A stretch of 64,000 bases of DNA from Onthophagus taurus (GCF_036711975.1 NC_091968.1:22010001-22074000); one strand, 5' to 3'. Shown: positions 1 through 11,903, numbered from the stretch's first letter. A program made the numbers and translations. Notes: a model not told the origin generated them from the sequence alone.

Positions 1-950
1 GGTGAGATATAACACCTTGTCCAAAGGTCTGAATCCTGTTGTTAACTTTTTACCGATTTCAATTCTTCTGGACATCGAGAAGTTAGCCCGATGTTCCAAC
101 CCTTCATCAGGAGGGCCGAGATTCTTTTCCGTAGGTATTGTCTTCCTTAGCCAACCAGTTCCAGATTCTGAAAAATCGCCTTTCACCCTCTTTCATTAGC
201 TACTTTGTTACACAGTGCCCAGTGGTCACGATATAGACATGGAAGTAGGATTTGTTGTATATCTTTGAAAGCTGCGGGCGTTCCCAGAGTTTTGCTACAT
301 CCAAGGCATCGGCAACTTCAGTGCCTCCGAGATTCCTACGCTAACCATTTATCACTAATGTGGTAAATGGTAATCAACTGGACTTCTAGAAGGTAATAAT
401 TTTGAGCTTGTTTTTATTTTCTATTGATTGATCCCGTCGATCAATTATTATGGTGCATACTTGAGGTCCGAATGACATTTTTATACTTTTTGGATACATA
501 TGACACTGTTTTGGGCACACTCAAACACACTGGCACATAGAGGAAGTTGTCTTGAGTATGTTTTAGTATTTAGAGTATGTTTTGTTTTGTCATCAACAAG
601 TGCAAATATCTTGAGGCCATATAATAAGGTCTGTTTGACGTTATCACAACTGGTTGGAATGTAGCTATGTCCAAAAATATTTTATGATGTATATGTGGTC
701 TAAATTTGATGACATCACAGGAGTCCTAAAAACTGTATGTTGTTTGAGGTTATAATGCAAAATCAATATCGTTTCTTTTATTACATAAAAATCGAAAAGT
801 CAAAAACTATCAGTTGGGGTGAAATTGATTAACATGTATATAGGTATAGTGCGCGTCAAAAGTAATTAAAGAGGAATACTTTTGACGCAGACTGTATATC
901 GGTCTTCCTTATACCCTTAGGTATTGGCATTGTAGTTTCTGCAGTATCAT
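1..950. other. No gene recognised; AT-rich left edge
   Basis: I see no supported coding region here. A 65-codon reading frame at 2-199 has no recognisable domain. A short perfect inverted repeat (12-bp arms, gcgtcaaaagta at 853-864 and its complement at 877-888) is the only structure noted. The missing 5' exons of the aminopeptidase that continues at 3620 could lie here or left of the window; none was identified. Confidence 0.5.
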
Positions 951-954
951 TTCC

Positions 955-2550
955 ATCCTCTTTTCTTATTTTTGGTCTCCGTCTATGTACTTCTTGGTTT
1001 CAACTCTTCCTCGGTCTTCCTGTCCTCCTTCCATTACATTCTGTCTCCCATATTTGTTTGACCAGGTTGTTTTCGCTCTTTCTTACTAGGTGTCCGAACT
1101 ATCTAAATGAACTCTCTTCTGTTTTTATTATTATTGGTTATTTATTGGTTCCATTCTTGTTACACCTTCTTCTTCTTAATTTATTAGCGCTACAACACGG
1201 AGTGAGTTTTAGCCTGCTGAGTCATTTTTCGCCATTCCGCCCTCTCTCGATATCTCGCTCTCCATAGTCTTACTTCAATTTTTTTCAGATTCTCTCTGAC
1301 ATCTTCCTACCATCTCATTCTTGGTCATCCTCTCATTTATCTACCTTTAGTTTTTTCCATAGCCCCTCTATTCTATGACTTTTTATAGATCTGGGCAAAG
1401 ACAGTAGAATCTAACAAGACTGCTACATCTATTGTTGTGACAACGCAGACTACGTCACACTATTTTCCACGTCCAGTCAGCTGTTATTGTGTTCTATGCA
1501 TATTTTTATAGGTTATATCATAGACATATTCATAACAACCTCAAAATTATATCTTAATGATAATAACCTCTAAAAACACACAGCAAACACATAGACAGTT
1601 AACTGGGCGTGGAAAATAGTGTGACGTAGAGTGCAGGCAAGTGTTAGCGTCTATTATGTTATTTAATTCAATCTCATTTTCTCTGTGCCTTCATTATTTT
1701 GCATTGTGCCATAATTTTTTTCGCATCACGTCGTGTTAATATCCATACTTCACAGCCGTAAGTTACAATTTTCGCTTGTATGTCGTTGCTGGTGTGTTCA
1801 AGCCGTTCATGAGTTTTCCATGAACCGTCTCTTCCTCCTCATGATATTTTGTACTTCCGGCAGTGTCATACCAGGCCTGAGGGGCCTTTTCCTTCCTTAG
1901 CCTTCTTATGATATAAAGACCTACGAGTGGGTAACTTTGTACTCTGGTTAGTTATTCCACATATTTTTTGACATTAAAGCCTTTTTCCATGCTCTGCATG
2001 CGTATGAAGCCATATTTCAGGACCAATCATCTTCCTCTTGTCGTAGGCTTGGTCTATATGTTGATCCCATAACCCTTTGCAGAGATCTTATCGTCTTATG
2101 TGTCTTGTCTGTTGTATATATCATGCCAAGATATTTAAGGGATTGTTCAGTTGGGATTTTCTAGCTCACTACATCAATTTTTATTTTTCTACACATTATA
2201 ATGAAGACAACCCTATTTCCTCCATTACATCACGTATGTGTTTCAAGACGCGCTCCGCAATTTTTCTAATTTCTCCTTCTTCCCATCCTGCCATAATTAA
2301 TATATATGTTCCAGAGAAGTGGCTTCAGCACCGAATCTCCAGCTCTTCCAGCAATCTTATGTTTGGGAAATGGCGTTTGGATATGCTGGCGCTCTCTTTG
2401 ACTTAAGGTTCTTCTTAATGATGCAGATATTTCTTTTTTCATCTGGGAAGAGCTGTTTAATAATATCACCTCAACTTGTTGCTCTAAGACGATTCGATTT
2501 AGATTCCCTAATGTTTTAAGAGCTATCTTTGCACGCATCCTTCTATACAT
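955..2550 (-). mobile_element. Degenerate LINE 3' portion (end of reverse transcriptase ORF)
   Basis: On the minus strand, broken frames read as the C-terminal part of a LINE reverse transcriptase polyprotein. A KYLGMIYTTDKTHKTIRS-like segment (about 2090-2150) precedes a TYGCEVWILTRRDAKKIM-like segment (about 1700-1765), and a basic GRRTGRPRKSWNQEV-like segment lies near 980-1040. These are typical of the C-terminal regions of insect LINE endonuclease-reverse transcriptases. Stops and frameshifts are frequent, so this is a dead copy. A small TIR element at 1451-1628 interrupts it. The 5' limit is uncertain. Confidence 0.6.
1451..1628. mobile_element. Short TIR element (MITE) inside LINE remnant
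   Basis: Inverted termini begin with tacgtcacactattttccac at 1451 and its complement ends at 1628, giving about 30 bp of near-identical arms around 115 bp of AT-rich, non-coding spacer. The element splits the flanking minus-strand LINE remnant. Superfamily is not assignable from the ends alone. Confidence 0.55.
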
Positions 2551-2559
2551 CTCTCTTCA

Positions 2560-3619
2560 AGTCAACACATAAGCTTTTCCATGTATTCCTCTTGGCCGCC
2601 TTTATCTCCCTCTTATACTCTCTTCTGGCTTCGTCATAATTGCTATAAATAAAACTTCTTGTCATTTCTGCAACTACTTATTACCCAACATACTCAGTTG
2701 TTGAATGACATACACTAGATTCTTTGGGCAGATTGTAACAAAGGATTCTTCTTGGTATAGGACATTTTTTAAAAGTTTTTGATTTAATGCCTTAAACAAA
2801 TTACATATACACTGCGTTAATTAGTTGTCGACCCGACGTCATCATTGCAAGTATGCAACCAAATACGCAAATCGCGTATTGCAATACTAATACTGTGATA
2901 TTGGTTGCATACTTGAGTTTCTTATATAAAACATTCCGATGAGACACTGCATAAATTACAATAAATTTAATAAAAAAGAAAATGGTCTTGATCAAATCTT
3001 ATCTTTATGAATTGTTTATAAATTCGTTATTGATAATTTTTGATGATGACGCAAAAAAAAAAAATTAATTCCGTACTTGTATTGTGTGTCTAAGAAATGA
3101 AAAAAGAAAACCTGGTAAAAAAAGTACAATTATTATTAATTTTCAAATCTTCATTAGTTTGACGAAAAGGTACTTTCATGTAAAACTTTTGTAAATAGTT
3201 TTGTATATAAATTAAATAGTTTATCGTGTTGGGACGAAAAAAAAGTTTATTGTTAAGTAAATAATTAATTAAAAAAGTTAACTAAAGAGAAAAGATTTAA
3301 GTGAATAAGAAACTTAGATTTAAGTTTTAATTTTAAGTAAATGAAAACCAAAACGTCCCATCAACAGTGATTTTGTGATTATTCCCAGTTTGTCAACCCA
3401 ACCCGAACAAATTTTTGGGACGTTTCAACAATAAAAGCCAGGTTAACATTAAAAATTGTATTTGGATATTTAAAAATAAGATTAAACCAGCCTTAGATTA
3501 GGATTACTTGTTGTATTATAAATTATAATAATAAATGATGTGAAAGAAATTTTTTTTTTCATCTATTCAAGATTATATAGATCAAGAATATATTTAAATT
3601 TCCCGTATTTTTATTTTAG
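2560..3619. other. No gene recognised upstream of aminopeptidase exon
   Basis: This is AT-rich non-coding sequence, probably intron or 5' flank of the aminopeptidase. It contains one truncated copy of the fold-back MITE family (2809-2917). No exon could be identified that would supply the two bases needed to complete the first codon of the 3620 exon. Confidence 0.45.
2809..2917. repeat. Fold-back MITE family, truncated copy a
   Basis: The sequence matches the copies at 3808-3923, 13929-14093 and 56982-57115. It has a cactg..ttaatta terminus, gacgtcatcattgcaagtat, a gcaaccaat-type arm, a short loop and the inverted arm attggttgcatacttg. The right terminus is missing after the second arm. Confidence 0.65.
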
Positions 3620-3780
3620 CGTCGGGGGCAACATCAAACAAGGGAAATCATACGTCTTTTGGGGTCTTGACAATACCTTTCAAAGTGTAGCCGTGGTTGG
3701 TTTGGGTAAAGAAAAGAAAGGTTTCCATCGAACGGAATTGATGGATCAAGATAAAGAAACGATACGTACAGCAGCAGCAT
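3620..3780 (+). CDS. Leucyl aminopeptidase (M17), internal exon
   Basis: This exon encodes part of the N-terminal domain of a cytosol-type leucine aminopeptidase, a zinc/manganese peptidase that trims N-terminal residues in the cytosol. The reading contains VVGLGKEKKGF and ETIRTAAA, which align with the VLVGLGK and ENIRAAVAAG stretches of animal LAP3. The acceptor ttattttag precedes 3620, and the donor gtaagt starts at 3781. The first base completes a codon begun in an unseen upstream exon, and the last base (t) joins the exon at 12613 to give Ser. The visible chain is 443 residues across both exons; animal LAP3 is a little over 500, so roughly the first 60-70 residues are missing. A MITE copy begins 27 bp after the exon. 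Confidence 0.9.
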
Positions 3781-3807
3781 GTAAGTATTTTTGTAATAAA
3801 CAATTAA

Positions 3808-3923
3808 ATCATTGCAAGTATGCAACCAATATCGCAAATCGCGTATTGCAATACGCATACTGTAATATTGGTTGCATATTTGCAATGATAACGTCGGGTA
3901 CGGTAATTAATTAACACACTGTA
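3808..3923. repeat. Fold-back MITE family, copy b next to splice donor
   Basis: This left-truncated member of the family has arm gcaagtatgcaaccaatat, loop, the inverted arm atattggttgcatatttgca, then the gacgtc-like and ttaattaattaacacactgta right terminus. It lies in the sense intron 27 bp downstream of the aminopeptidase exon donor. Confidence 0.7.
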
Positions 3924-4149
3924 TGTATAACTCGAGTATCTAGTTCCTTATCAGTCAGAAAGCTTTAGCTTTGATAGATTATAATAACAATGTAGCCTAG
4001 AAACCTAGAATCCAGAAGAAAAAAGATTTTCAAAGAGTACTAGTCAAATCACTAATAAGCAAATATAAAGACGATACTGATACTTCAATAAAAAGTTCAA
4101 GATGTGATGGATGAGGTAATCTTCCCAACACTTTGCATCCATGAATAGC

Positions 4150-4475
4150 ACGCATCTCCGTCGGTGCCAGTTCCTGAGGTACGGACTATCATATTTGGAT
4201 TAGTCCAGATAAGATTAATTTGGTTTGGTCACATAATGAGGATATCAGATAGACTCCATCAGGAAAAAGAAAGACCACGGAGGTTGTGGAATGATGATAT
4301 AAGAAGAGCAATGAAGAGACAAAATTTGCAAGAGGAGCAGATAATGATCCTAGAAGTTTGGAGAAGCAACACGGAGATGCAGCGTTTAGCCCAAATAAAT
4401 AATATTTCTGTAAAGAAACATTTCGAACCTAGTCAGGTCATATCTTCATGTCTACAAACACGTTTCACAAAATAA
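4150..4475 (+). mobile_element. LINE endonuclease-reverse transcriptase C-terminal fragment
   Basis: An open frame at 4164-4475 reads RLIWFGHIMRISDR and later RPRRLWNDDIRRAMKR, then EVWR. This is the characteristic C-terminal tail of insect LINE endonuclease-reverse transcriptases (GHIMRM...RRGRP..RW.DD...A). No RT core precedes it, so it is an orphan 3' fragment inside the aminopeptidase intron. Confidence 0.65.
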
Positions 4476-4904
4476 ATATAATTTAAAACACCAAATTTTG
4501 CTATCCTGCTTATCTTCCACGGACAATAGTGGACAATGTTCTGAGAGGTGTTCCACATTTATGCTTTCTTAGCGGAATCCACCGTCTGCGTTCATTGCTT
4601 CTTTAATGGCACAATTTGTAATGTGCTAAATTCTAGATGTTTTGCAACTTCGTCAAAAAGTGTCCATTTCTAAGGCTCCTGACATACTTTTTTGAGATGT
4701 CTCAAATTTTCTGTCAGAATAAGATCTTGGCAAAAGATCACAACACTGATCTAGGCCACCTATGCAAACAAAACGGTAAATACACTGAGGATGCTAAGGA
4801 ATCGTTACACACTTTCCTTCCTCAAAAGTCTGCCGCCACGCAGATGCCGACCCTGTAAGTATATCCCTATATATAGCTAGCTACAGCCTTAGCTATATAC
4901 CCAC

Positions 4905-5290
4905 ACTATGGGGGAAAGTAGAGATGGTCTTCATACCTATAGGTGGTAGGCGTTCAAACGCCGACCCCAATTCATACAGACCAATTAGCCTGACTTCATT
5001 TCCCCTCAAAGGGATGGAAAAGGTAATCTATCAATACCTTAGGAATGGAGTGCTTGTCAAAATCAACAATTACTGCTCTCCATGCAGTAATTTGCAGTAA
5101 TCTCCATCAAATGGTGTTTAGCCATGTTGAAAAGTCGGCAGATCACAGCCAGTCTGGGAGGCGAGTCGCTGCTTATAAAGGCGCTAAGAGGATGCCCCAA
5201 GGAGGAATGCTATCACCTCTATTATGGTGCCGGGTAGTTGATGACTTGATGAACACCCTAACTAAAAATTATTATACTGTGTTTTCAAAA
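4905..5290 (+). pseudogene. LINE reverse transcriptase fragment, broken
   Basis: One frame near 4915-5040 reads YRPISLTSFPLKGMEK, the first conserved RT block. A second frame at 5045-5293 reads GAKRMPQGGMLSPLLWCRVVDDL, the motif-B region preceding the catalytic YADD. The two are out of frame with much of the fingers/palm lost between them, and the fragment runs directly into the satellite, where its 3' part is gone. The spelling GGMLSPLLW..VVDDL resembles the R1-like LINE at 47.4-48.3 kb. Confidence 0.6.
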
Positions 5291-7106
5291 TAAATACTGG
5301 TGTTTAATGACTATATACTTCTAATTGAGACTAGATATTAGTGTAAATACTACCAGTGGAAGACTGGATACATCTAGTAGACGGTTAAATTGTATTTTCA
5401 AAATAGATACCGTTGTCTAAACACCACATACTTCCAATGGGGATTAAATATTGATGCAGAATACTAGATACTGCTTTGCTAAATACTAAATACTGCTAAT
5501 GGATCACTAGATACTGGGAATAGATGATTATACGCTGTTTTCAAAATAGATACTGGTGTTTAAAAACTGTATACTTCTAATTGAGACTAGATATTAGTGT
5601 CAGACGACTAGATACAACTTTGCAAATGACTAAATACTACTAGTGGAAGACTGAATACATCTAGTAGACGATTATATTGTATTTTCAAAATAGCTACCGC
5701 TATCTAAAGACCACATACTTCCAATGTAGACTAAATATTTGTGTCAGAAGACTAGATACAGCTTTGCAAATGACTAAATACTACTAGTGGAAGACTGGAT
5801 ACATCTAGTAGATGGTTATATTGTATTTTCAAAATAGATACCGCTGTCTGAAGACCACATACTTTCAATGGAGACTATATATTGGTGTCCGAAGACTAAA
5901 TACTGCTAATGGATCACTAGATACTGGGAATAGATGATTATACGCTGTTTTCAAAATAGATACTGGTGTTTAAAAACTGTATACTGCTAATTGAGACTAG
6001 ATATTAGTGTCAGACGACTAGATACAGCTTTGCAAATGACTAAATACTACTAGTGGAAGACTGAATAATAATCTAGTAGACGATTATATTGTATTTTCAA
6101 AATAGATACCGCTATCTAAAGACCACATACTTCCAATGGAGATTAAATATTTGTGTCAGAAGACTAGATACTGCGAATAGTTGATTATACTCTGTTTTCA
6201 AAATAGATACTGATGTTTAAAGACTATATACTTCTAATTGAGATTAGATATTAGTGTCACAAGATGAGATAAAGCTTTGCAAATAACTACGGCTCGTTAC
6301 TACCATCTTCTGGTTCAGCTATCTATGGGATTATTACTATGGATACGGCTATTTCGCGCGCTCTGATTGGCTAGTAGATGGGTTTCTATAAGATAAATTT
6401 AACTAAAAGATGGTAGTAATGGACCTAAATACTACTAGTGGAAGACTGGATACCTCTAGTAGACGGTTATATTGTAGTTTGAAAATAGATACCGCTATCT
6501 AAAGACCACATACTTTCAATGGAGACTAAATATTTGTGTTAAAAGACTAGATACCGCTTTGCTAAAGACTAAATGCTGCTAATGAAACACTAGATACTGC
6601 GAATAGATGATTATGCTATGTTTTCAAAATTGATACTGCTGTTTAAAGACTATATACTTCTAATTGAGACTAGATATTAGTGTCAGAAGATTAGATAAAG
6701 CTTTGCAAATGACTAAATACTACTTGTGGAAGACTGGATACATCTAGTAGACGGTTATATTGTATTTTCAAAATAGATACCGCTGTCCAAACACCACATA
6801 CTTCTAATGGAGACTAAATATTTGTGTCAGAAGAACAGATACTGCTTTGCTAAGGACTAAATGCTGCTAATGGAACACTAGATACTGCGAATAGATGATT
6901 ATACTTTGTTTTCAAAATAGATACTGGTGTTTAAAGATTATATACTTCTAATTGAGATTAGATATTAGTGTCAGAAGATTAGGTACAGCTTTGCAAATGA
7001 CTAAATACTACTGGTGGAAGGCTAGATACTTCTAGTAGACGGTTATATTCTGTTTTCAAAATAGATGTTGCTGTCTAAAGACTACATACTTCCAATGAAA
7101 ACTATA
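5290..7106. repeat. Degenerate AT-rich satellite array, left part
   Basis: Units of roughly 20-45 bp with the cores gactagatactgct, gactaaatactgctaatgga and ttcaaaatagatactggtgt recur irregularly, grouped into longer blocks that differ in order and length. The array continues at 11904-12090 after the transposon insertion; an inverted-orientation relative is at 38270-39370, and a lone piece is at 40905-40950. There is no coding potential. It is interrupted by a 136-bp TIR element at 6290-6425. Confidence 0.85.
6290..6425. mobile_element. Small TA-flanked MITE within satellite
   Basis: Inverted ends contain ttactaccatctt near the left edge and aagatggtagtaa near the right edge (about 20 matching bp). 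They are bounded by TA at 6288-6289 and 6426-6427. Removing it restores the local satellite phrase of aaatgactaaatacta type, which supports a recent insertion. The centre (about 90 bp) is noncoding. Confidence 0.65.
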
Positions 7107-7796
7107 CAGGGTGTTTCGGTGACTCGGGGAACAAATGTAACCTAGTATACTAGAGTGAAAATGATGACGATTCATGTAAAAAAAATTAGTAAAAGTCCTC
7201 AAATTGCAAAGATATAGGCCATCAAAGTTGGGAAATTTTAACACATTTTTCTAAATATCTTAAACACTATTTATGATAAAGTGTTGAAATTTGGTACAGT
7301 GTAAACTAATATCATGTAAAATCATTAGGCAATTTTTGAGTTGGATCGGTACACGGGAACAATGCTATACGGCTGTTCCTATACTTTGTTTGCTCAGAAC
7401 TTTTTTATTCTATCATAACCCTACATTTATTTTTGCAGTTTCTAATAGAAAATTTAGTTTAGAATCTTTTATCACTCTTAGAGAGTATTAATAAAAACCA
7501 CCGTTTTCGTATTAAATACAAAAATGTTAGGCTCCGAATTCAATAACACTAAAAAAAAAGAAATAAATAAATAATCTGAATTGGCAATGGCAAGAAAATC
7601 GAACTGAGCTGTCATAACTATTATGCATGCAACATGTCCAAGTGGCAGTAATCCAGACGAATATCACAATCTCTTGCAGTCAGAGCCTGATGGAGAACTA
7701 CGTGGTACGGGTGCACCCTACATTAAAATGTGTTAGTTCGTATTCTCGCTGGTCGATTTCATAACACATGTAGTATTTTCATATATTCTTTTATAC

Positions 7797-8138
7797 CTAC
7801 CTATATTCTCTTAAAATACGTCGGACCGTCGTCCGAGTAACACCTAAATCATCAGCGATTGTTCTTGTGCTAAGCTGTGGATTGAATTCCACATACTCTA
7901 AAATATTTATTACGTTTTCTTCAGTGCGACTTCTACGTGTTCTATGATATATAGAACGATGACTACTTCCTGTAGTCCTTAACTGATGGACTATACGGAT
8001 GAAAACCTTTGTGTTATAATGCTGCCGTTGTGGATAACGAACTGCATAATGTCTTGCAGCAATAGTTGCATTCTGCATGCATTCAAAGTAACTCGCAAGC
8101 ATAAATCCCGACCAATGAGGAAGCATACGCTTCCTCAT
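7797..8138 (-). pseudogene. Transposase N-terminal helix-turn-helix fragment
   Basis: This 113-residue frame has two helix-turn-helix-like parts. The first (FECMQNATIAARHYAVRYP) resembles the DUF4817 domain of insect mariner-type transposases; the second (LSTRTIADDLGVTRTTVRRI) is a classical HTH. No DDE catalytic domain follows before the frame stops, so this is a truncated transposase belonging to the enclosing TIR element. The first eleven codons overlap the right arm of a perfect 22-bp palindrome (8103-8150), so the true start may be the downstream ATG. Confidence 0.6.
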
Positions 8139-8150
8139 TGGTCGGGATTT
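8103..8150. repeat. Perfect 22-bp-arm palindrome
   Basis: The arm at 8103-8124 (aaatcccgaccaatgaggaa plus gc) is followed by a 4-nt loop (atac) and its exact complement at 8129-8150. It is much more GC-rich than its surroundings. It sits at the start of the transposase fragment inside the long-TIR element. Confidence 0.8.
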
Positions 8151-8439
8151 TTAAAATAGCTAAATTAAGTTATTCACACGACAGAGAAAACACTAAATGA
8201 CAGTAACAACAGTTTGACTTGACGCCATAAAATTAAACAATCGGATTTTGTTTTATCATGGCCCGCTAAGATCAATGAGAATATTTTGATATTACCTAAA
8301 TGTAACACCCCGTACCTCACTTATTTAAGCAGCAAGCAAAAAAATGGACTAACGAATGTTGTCAGAAATTATCTAAAGATTCTAAAAATATTATAGCTGA
8401 ATGAAGTTTATTATCAATATTTTACGAAAAACTACATTT

Positions 8440-8605
8440 AAATTTTGTCGTTGGCATTACGCCCCTAGCGGTAGTTTTACAAACTTGAAAATAATTTCCA
8501 GCAGTTTCTATAGGCCACTTTGTATAAGAATTTTTTTGTCTGAATACTATGCCATCAACAATTTATGAGATATAGCCGGCATCCTTTCTTAGTGGCCCAC
8601 CCGGT
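8440..8605. repeat. Diverged end fragment of another TIR element family
   Basis: The stretch gcattacgcccctagcggta, aataatttccagcagtttct and agatatagccggc tracks, in the same orientation, the right terminal repeat of the MITE at 53487-54960 (54790-54960). It appears to be an older insertion or a shared end inside the 7107-11903 transposon. Confidence 0.55.
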
Positions 8606-9106
8606 ACATTTAGCTAAATCACATTTTTAATTTGTATTAGTTGGTTTAATAAAAGAATTCGAAAACAATAAATTAAAAATCAACAAAAAATAAACAAAAA
8701 AACGATAACACTAACAGGAATAATAAAAACATACATAAAATAACAAGACAAGTAATAAAAAATACTAAAGGAAATGTTCAAAAACTTAGATTTCTTTTAT
8801 TTTTTTAGTGCTATTATTGAAATTGGAACCCAACATTTTTGCATTTAACACGAAAACGGTGACTTTAATCAATATTATCTAAGAGTAATAAAAGTTTGTA
8901 AACTAAATTTACTATTAGGAACTGCAAAAATAAATGTACGGTTATGATAGAATAAAAAAGTTCTGAACAAACAAAGTTTAGGAACAACCTGTAGCATTGT
9001 TCCCGCTGACCGATCCAATTCATAAATTGCCTAACGATGTTACATGACATTGATTTACACTGTACCAAATTTCAACGCTTTACTGTAAATAGCGTTTCAG
9101 ATATTT

Positions 9107-11750
9107 AAGAATTTTATCCATGTTGCAAGTTGGGAAGATATTAAAAATTATACCAAAAAGATATACTAGAAAAAACTTCTTTAGCTTGCTTTTATTTAAA
9201 TATATATCGAGACTAGTTTCGAGGTTATACCCTCATCTTCAGTCGAAACTAGCAAAGACGAAAAAACGAAAAACACATTAAAATATTAAAATAAAACAGT
9301 TTAAAAAACTTACAGTCAAAATTTTCAAAGCGATTTATACATGAAAAGCGAAAAACTCAAACGAAAAAACATTATCTCGAAGAAAACTTCTTTAGAAGGT
9401 ATGAACATGTTAAAAGTGAAAAATAAATAATCACAATAAAAACATTCACAATATAACTCAAAATGTAAAATAAACATACGACATCAAAATATATTAAAAA
9501 TTTTTGTCAAAAACGAAAAACGAAAAGATGTCGACGGTGAGACGAGAACAAAGGAACTGGGAAAAAGACTTGAGCGGGTTTTAAACCTGCATTGAACTAC
9601 CCGGGCAAATAAACTTGTTATATAATTGTTTTATGATCTCTCAGAGACATAAAAATAGGTTTATTATACAATTGAAGTTGATCATTTAATATAATTCGCA
9701 GTTATTGTTATTTTTGTGTTTGTTAATTTCCAAAATTTCGAGCAGATCTAGCCTATAACCTTTTTCACATTTATGTAGAAGTTTAGTGTTATTATAGCTT
9801 GTGGCCTGTTTCAATGTGATGTTTGAATACATTGGAATTATCTTTGGTTTTGTGTTCTCGTATACGAGTCTTCAATTTACGCCCTGTTTGCCCAATATAA
9901 ACTGAGTTACAATTAGAACAACCAATTGAATATATGCCACATTCTTTGAAAATATCTTTGTTCTTCATATGGTAGTTGGATAAAAGTCGAAGAATCGTGT
10001 TATTATTCGAAAATGCCAAGGAAAGATTATATTTGGAAAAAATGTGTTTTGCCTGAAAGGTGACATTATTGAAAGGAATGGGCTTATATTTCAAATTATT
10101 TAGAGTTTTAACATAAAGTGGGTCTCTTTGTTGCTGTATTTTATGAAATAATCTATTAATAATATGTTTTGGGAATTTATTATTATATGCAAGCTCAAAC
10201 ACATAGTCAATTTCTTTTATCCTATTCTGTTCGGAGAGGGGATAGTTAAATATTCTATTTATTAAAAATCTAAAATTGGCAAGTTTTTGTGACATAGGAT
10301 GCTCTGAATCATAGTGAATAGTTGTTGAGATGGTCGATGGTTTCCTATGAATGTTGTACTCAATTTTATATTTATCTGTTCTTGTTAAATTTAAGTCTAG
10401 AAAATTAAGTTGATCATTTTCTTCAATTTCTATAGTAGATTTAAGGTTCTTATTAACTTTATTCAAATAATTCAAAAAACTCATCAAATTTTCTCTGTTC
10501 CCTTCCCAAATGCAAAAAACGTCGTCGACATATCTCACCCATTTACTAATATTTTTCTTGTGAGGATTAATATTATTTATAATATAGTTTTGTTCGATGT
10601 AATCTAAAAAGATATCTGCTAGGAGACCTGATAAAGGGATGCCCATAGGTAAACCTTCCGAGATAAAGTAGTATTCGTTGTTAAATGTACATTGGGTGGA
10701 ATTATCAATGGAATACTTCGGAGCAAAGTTAATATCCTTAAATATGTTTAACATAAAATTAACAAGTTTTTGGGTAGGTGAGTTATTAAAGGAGGTAATA
10801 GGTCTAATTCATAGGTTCATTTTGTGAAGCTTTGGGAGGGAGTATAATTTTGGAATGGTGGGGTTCATACTTATGAAGAATGAGCTGTTAAAATATTTGT
10901 AATTGGAATTCTTTAAAAATGGAGTATACTCAACCAGGGTCTCCTTGCATTTATTAATCATTTGTTTTGTATTTCTGATGATTTTCTCCAACGGATTATT
11001 TTTAAGCTTTATATAATTGTTATTTTGTAAAAATTCATATGTTTTTTCCAAATATGTATTGTTATCTAATATAACTACACCCGCACCCTTGTCTGCTTTT
11101 ACGAAAATACCGTTTCCTTCTGTTAATTTTCTCTTTATAGATTTTATATTTTTCCAATCTTCTTTTTGGCTACTATTGTTGTTACTGAATTTTAATTCTT
11201 TATTTCTATTTTTATTATTTAAGAAATGAATAAGGTCATTCTTTATATCATTGTAGTTGGGATGGTTTTTTATAACGATATCGAAATCAATAGCTATTTG
11301 AGAAATTTTTATTTTAGGTGAAAGGGCGAATTTATGACCTTTGTTGAGAAAATTCATTTCTTTTTCGTTAAATATGATATTGGTTAGATTTCTGACTTGT
11401 GGTATATTGCCCTGAGTTTTCGAATCTTCTTCCTTGTTTGCTCTACTTTTCTTCTTCAAGTTAATGAGTTTTCTGTTCTTTTTCCTAAGATCATCTGCTT
11501 TTGAGATGATGGCATCGCTTTTTGCTTGCCTTATGATTCCGTCCAACTCTAGAAAATGTAATTGGTCTCGTAAGGTTCGTTGCGTTTTAGCAAGCCCTTC
11601 ATATATTTTGCTTAATGCTTCTTTTTTCATCACGTAGGATCTTTCCTACTAGACGTTTTCTTGTTGATACCTTAAGCCTTGAACATCTTATTCTTGCGAA
11701 GTTAGGTGTAATTTCTTCTTTTATACATAAATTTAAATACATAAATTTAA
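9107..11750 (-). mobile_element. Penelope-like retroelement (RT + GIY-YIG)
   Basis: The element is inserted in the right inverted repeat of the surrounding TIR transposon. Host sequence stops at 9106 and resumes at 11751, with gatattt duplicated at 9100-9106 and 11751-11757. It holds one long minus-strand coding region (9792-11633) with RT and GIY-YIG modules, and about 690 bp of noncoding 3' sequence. The 3' segment near 9115-9240 (tccatgttgcaagtt, then gtttcgaggtta and cctcatcttcagtcgaaact) has a relative at 31300-31450. Confidence 0.8.
9792..11633 (-). pseudogene. Penelope-like reverse transcriptase/GIY-YIG endonuclease, one in-frame stop
   Basis: The N-terminal half (11633-10812) is lysine-rich and contains VKADKGAGVVILD and YSLPKLHK, the early RT blocks of Penelope-like elements. 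After a single TGA at 10809-10811 the same frame continues with IRPITS, then GLPMGIPLSGLLADIF, the catalytic YVDDVFC, and LNFLDLN. The C-terminus has a GIY-YIG nuclease: GIYSIGCSNC, VYIGQTGR, then a basic helix with R and H. A short upstream stretch to the true 5' end is not identifiable. Apart from the stop, about 614 codons are open, so the copy is fairly young. It could reflect readthrough, but inactivation is simpler. Confidence 0.85.
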
Positions 11751-11903
11751 GATATTTGGAAAAATGTGTTAAAATTTCCTAACTTTTATGACCTGTATCT
11801 TCGAAATTTGAAGACTTTTACTAATTTTTTTTTACATGAATCTCATCATTTTCAGTCTAGTATATGTGGTTAAATTTGTTCCCCGAGTCACCGAAACACC
11901 CTG

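Larger units (their letters stand above)
7107..11903. mobile_element. TA-flanked TIR transposon with long inverted repeats, hosting a Penelope element
   Basis: The ends read cagggtgtttcggtgactcg (7107) and its complement (to 11903), bounded by TA at 7105-7106 and 11904-11905. The inverted repeat is about 450 bp: 7107-7553 on the left, and 8806-9106 plus 11758-11903 on the right, where it is split by a Penelope-like insertion. The interior holds an N-terminal transposase fragment (7797-8138, minus). Excising the element rejoins satellite text (cttccaatgaaaacta + tattggtgtc) that matches an intact neighbouring unit at about 5868-5890. TA target and HTH fragment suggest a Tc1/mariner-superfamily element. 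The internal gene is incomplete, so it is non-autonomous. Confidence 0.85.

Noticed and set aside
2-199. 65-codon frame at the left edge
   Set aside because: No recognisable domain on either strand; could not be tied to the aminopeptidase upstream exon.
3540-3619. N-terminal extension of the aminopeptidase exon into upstream sequence
   Set aside because: The open frame runs through an AT-rich stretch with a clear ttattttag acceptor at 3619; the extension has no family similarity.
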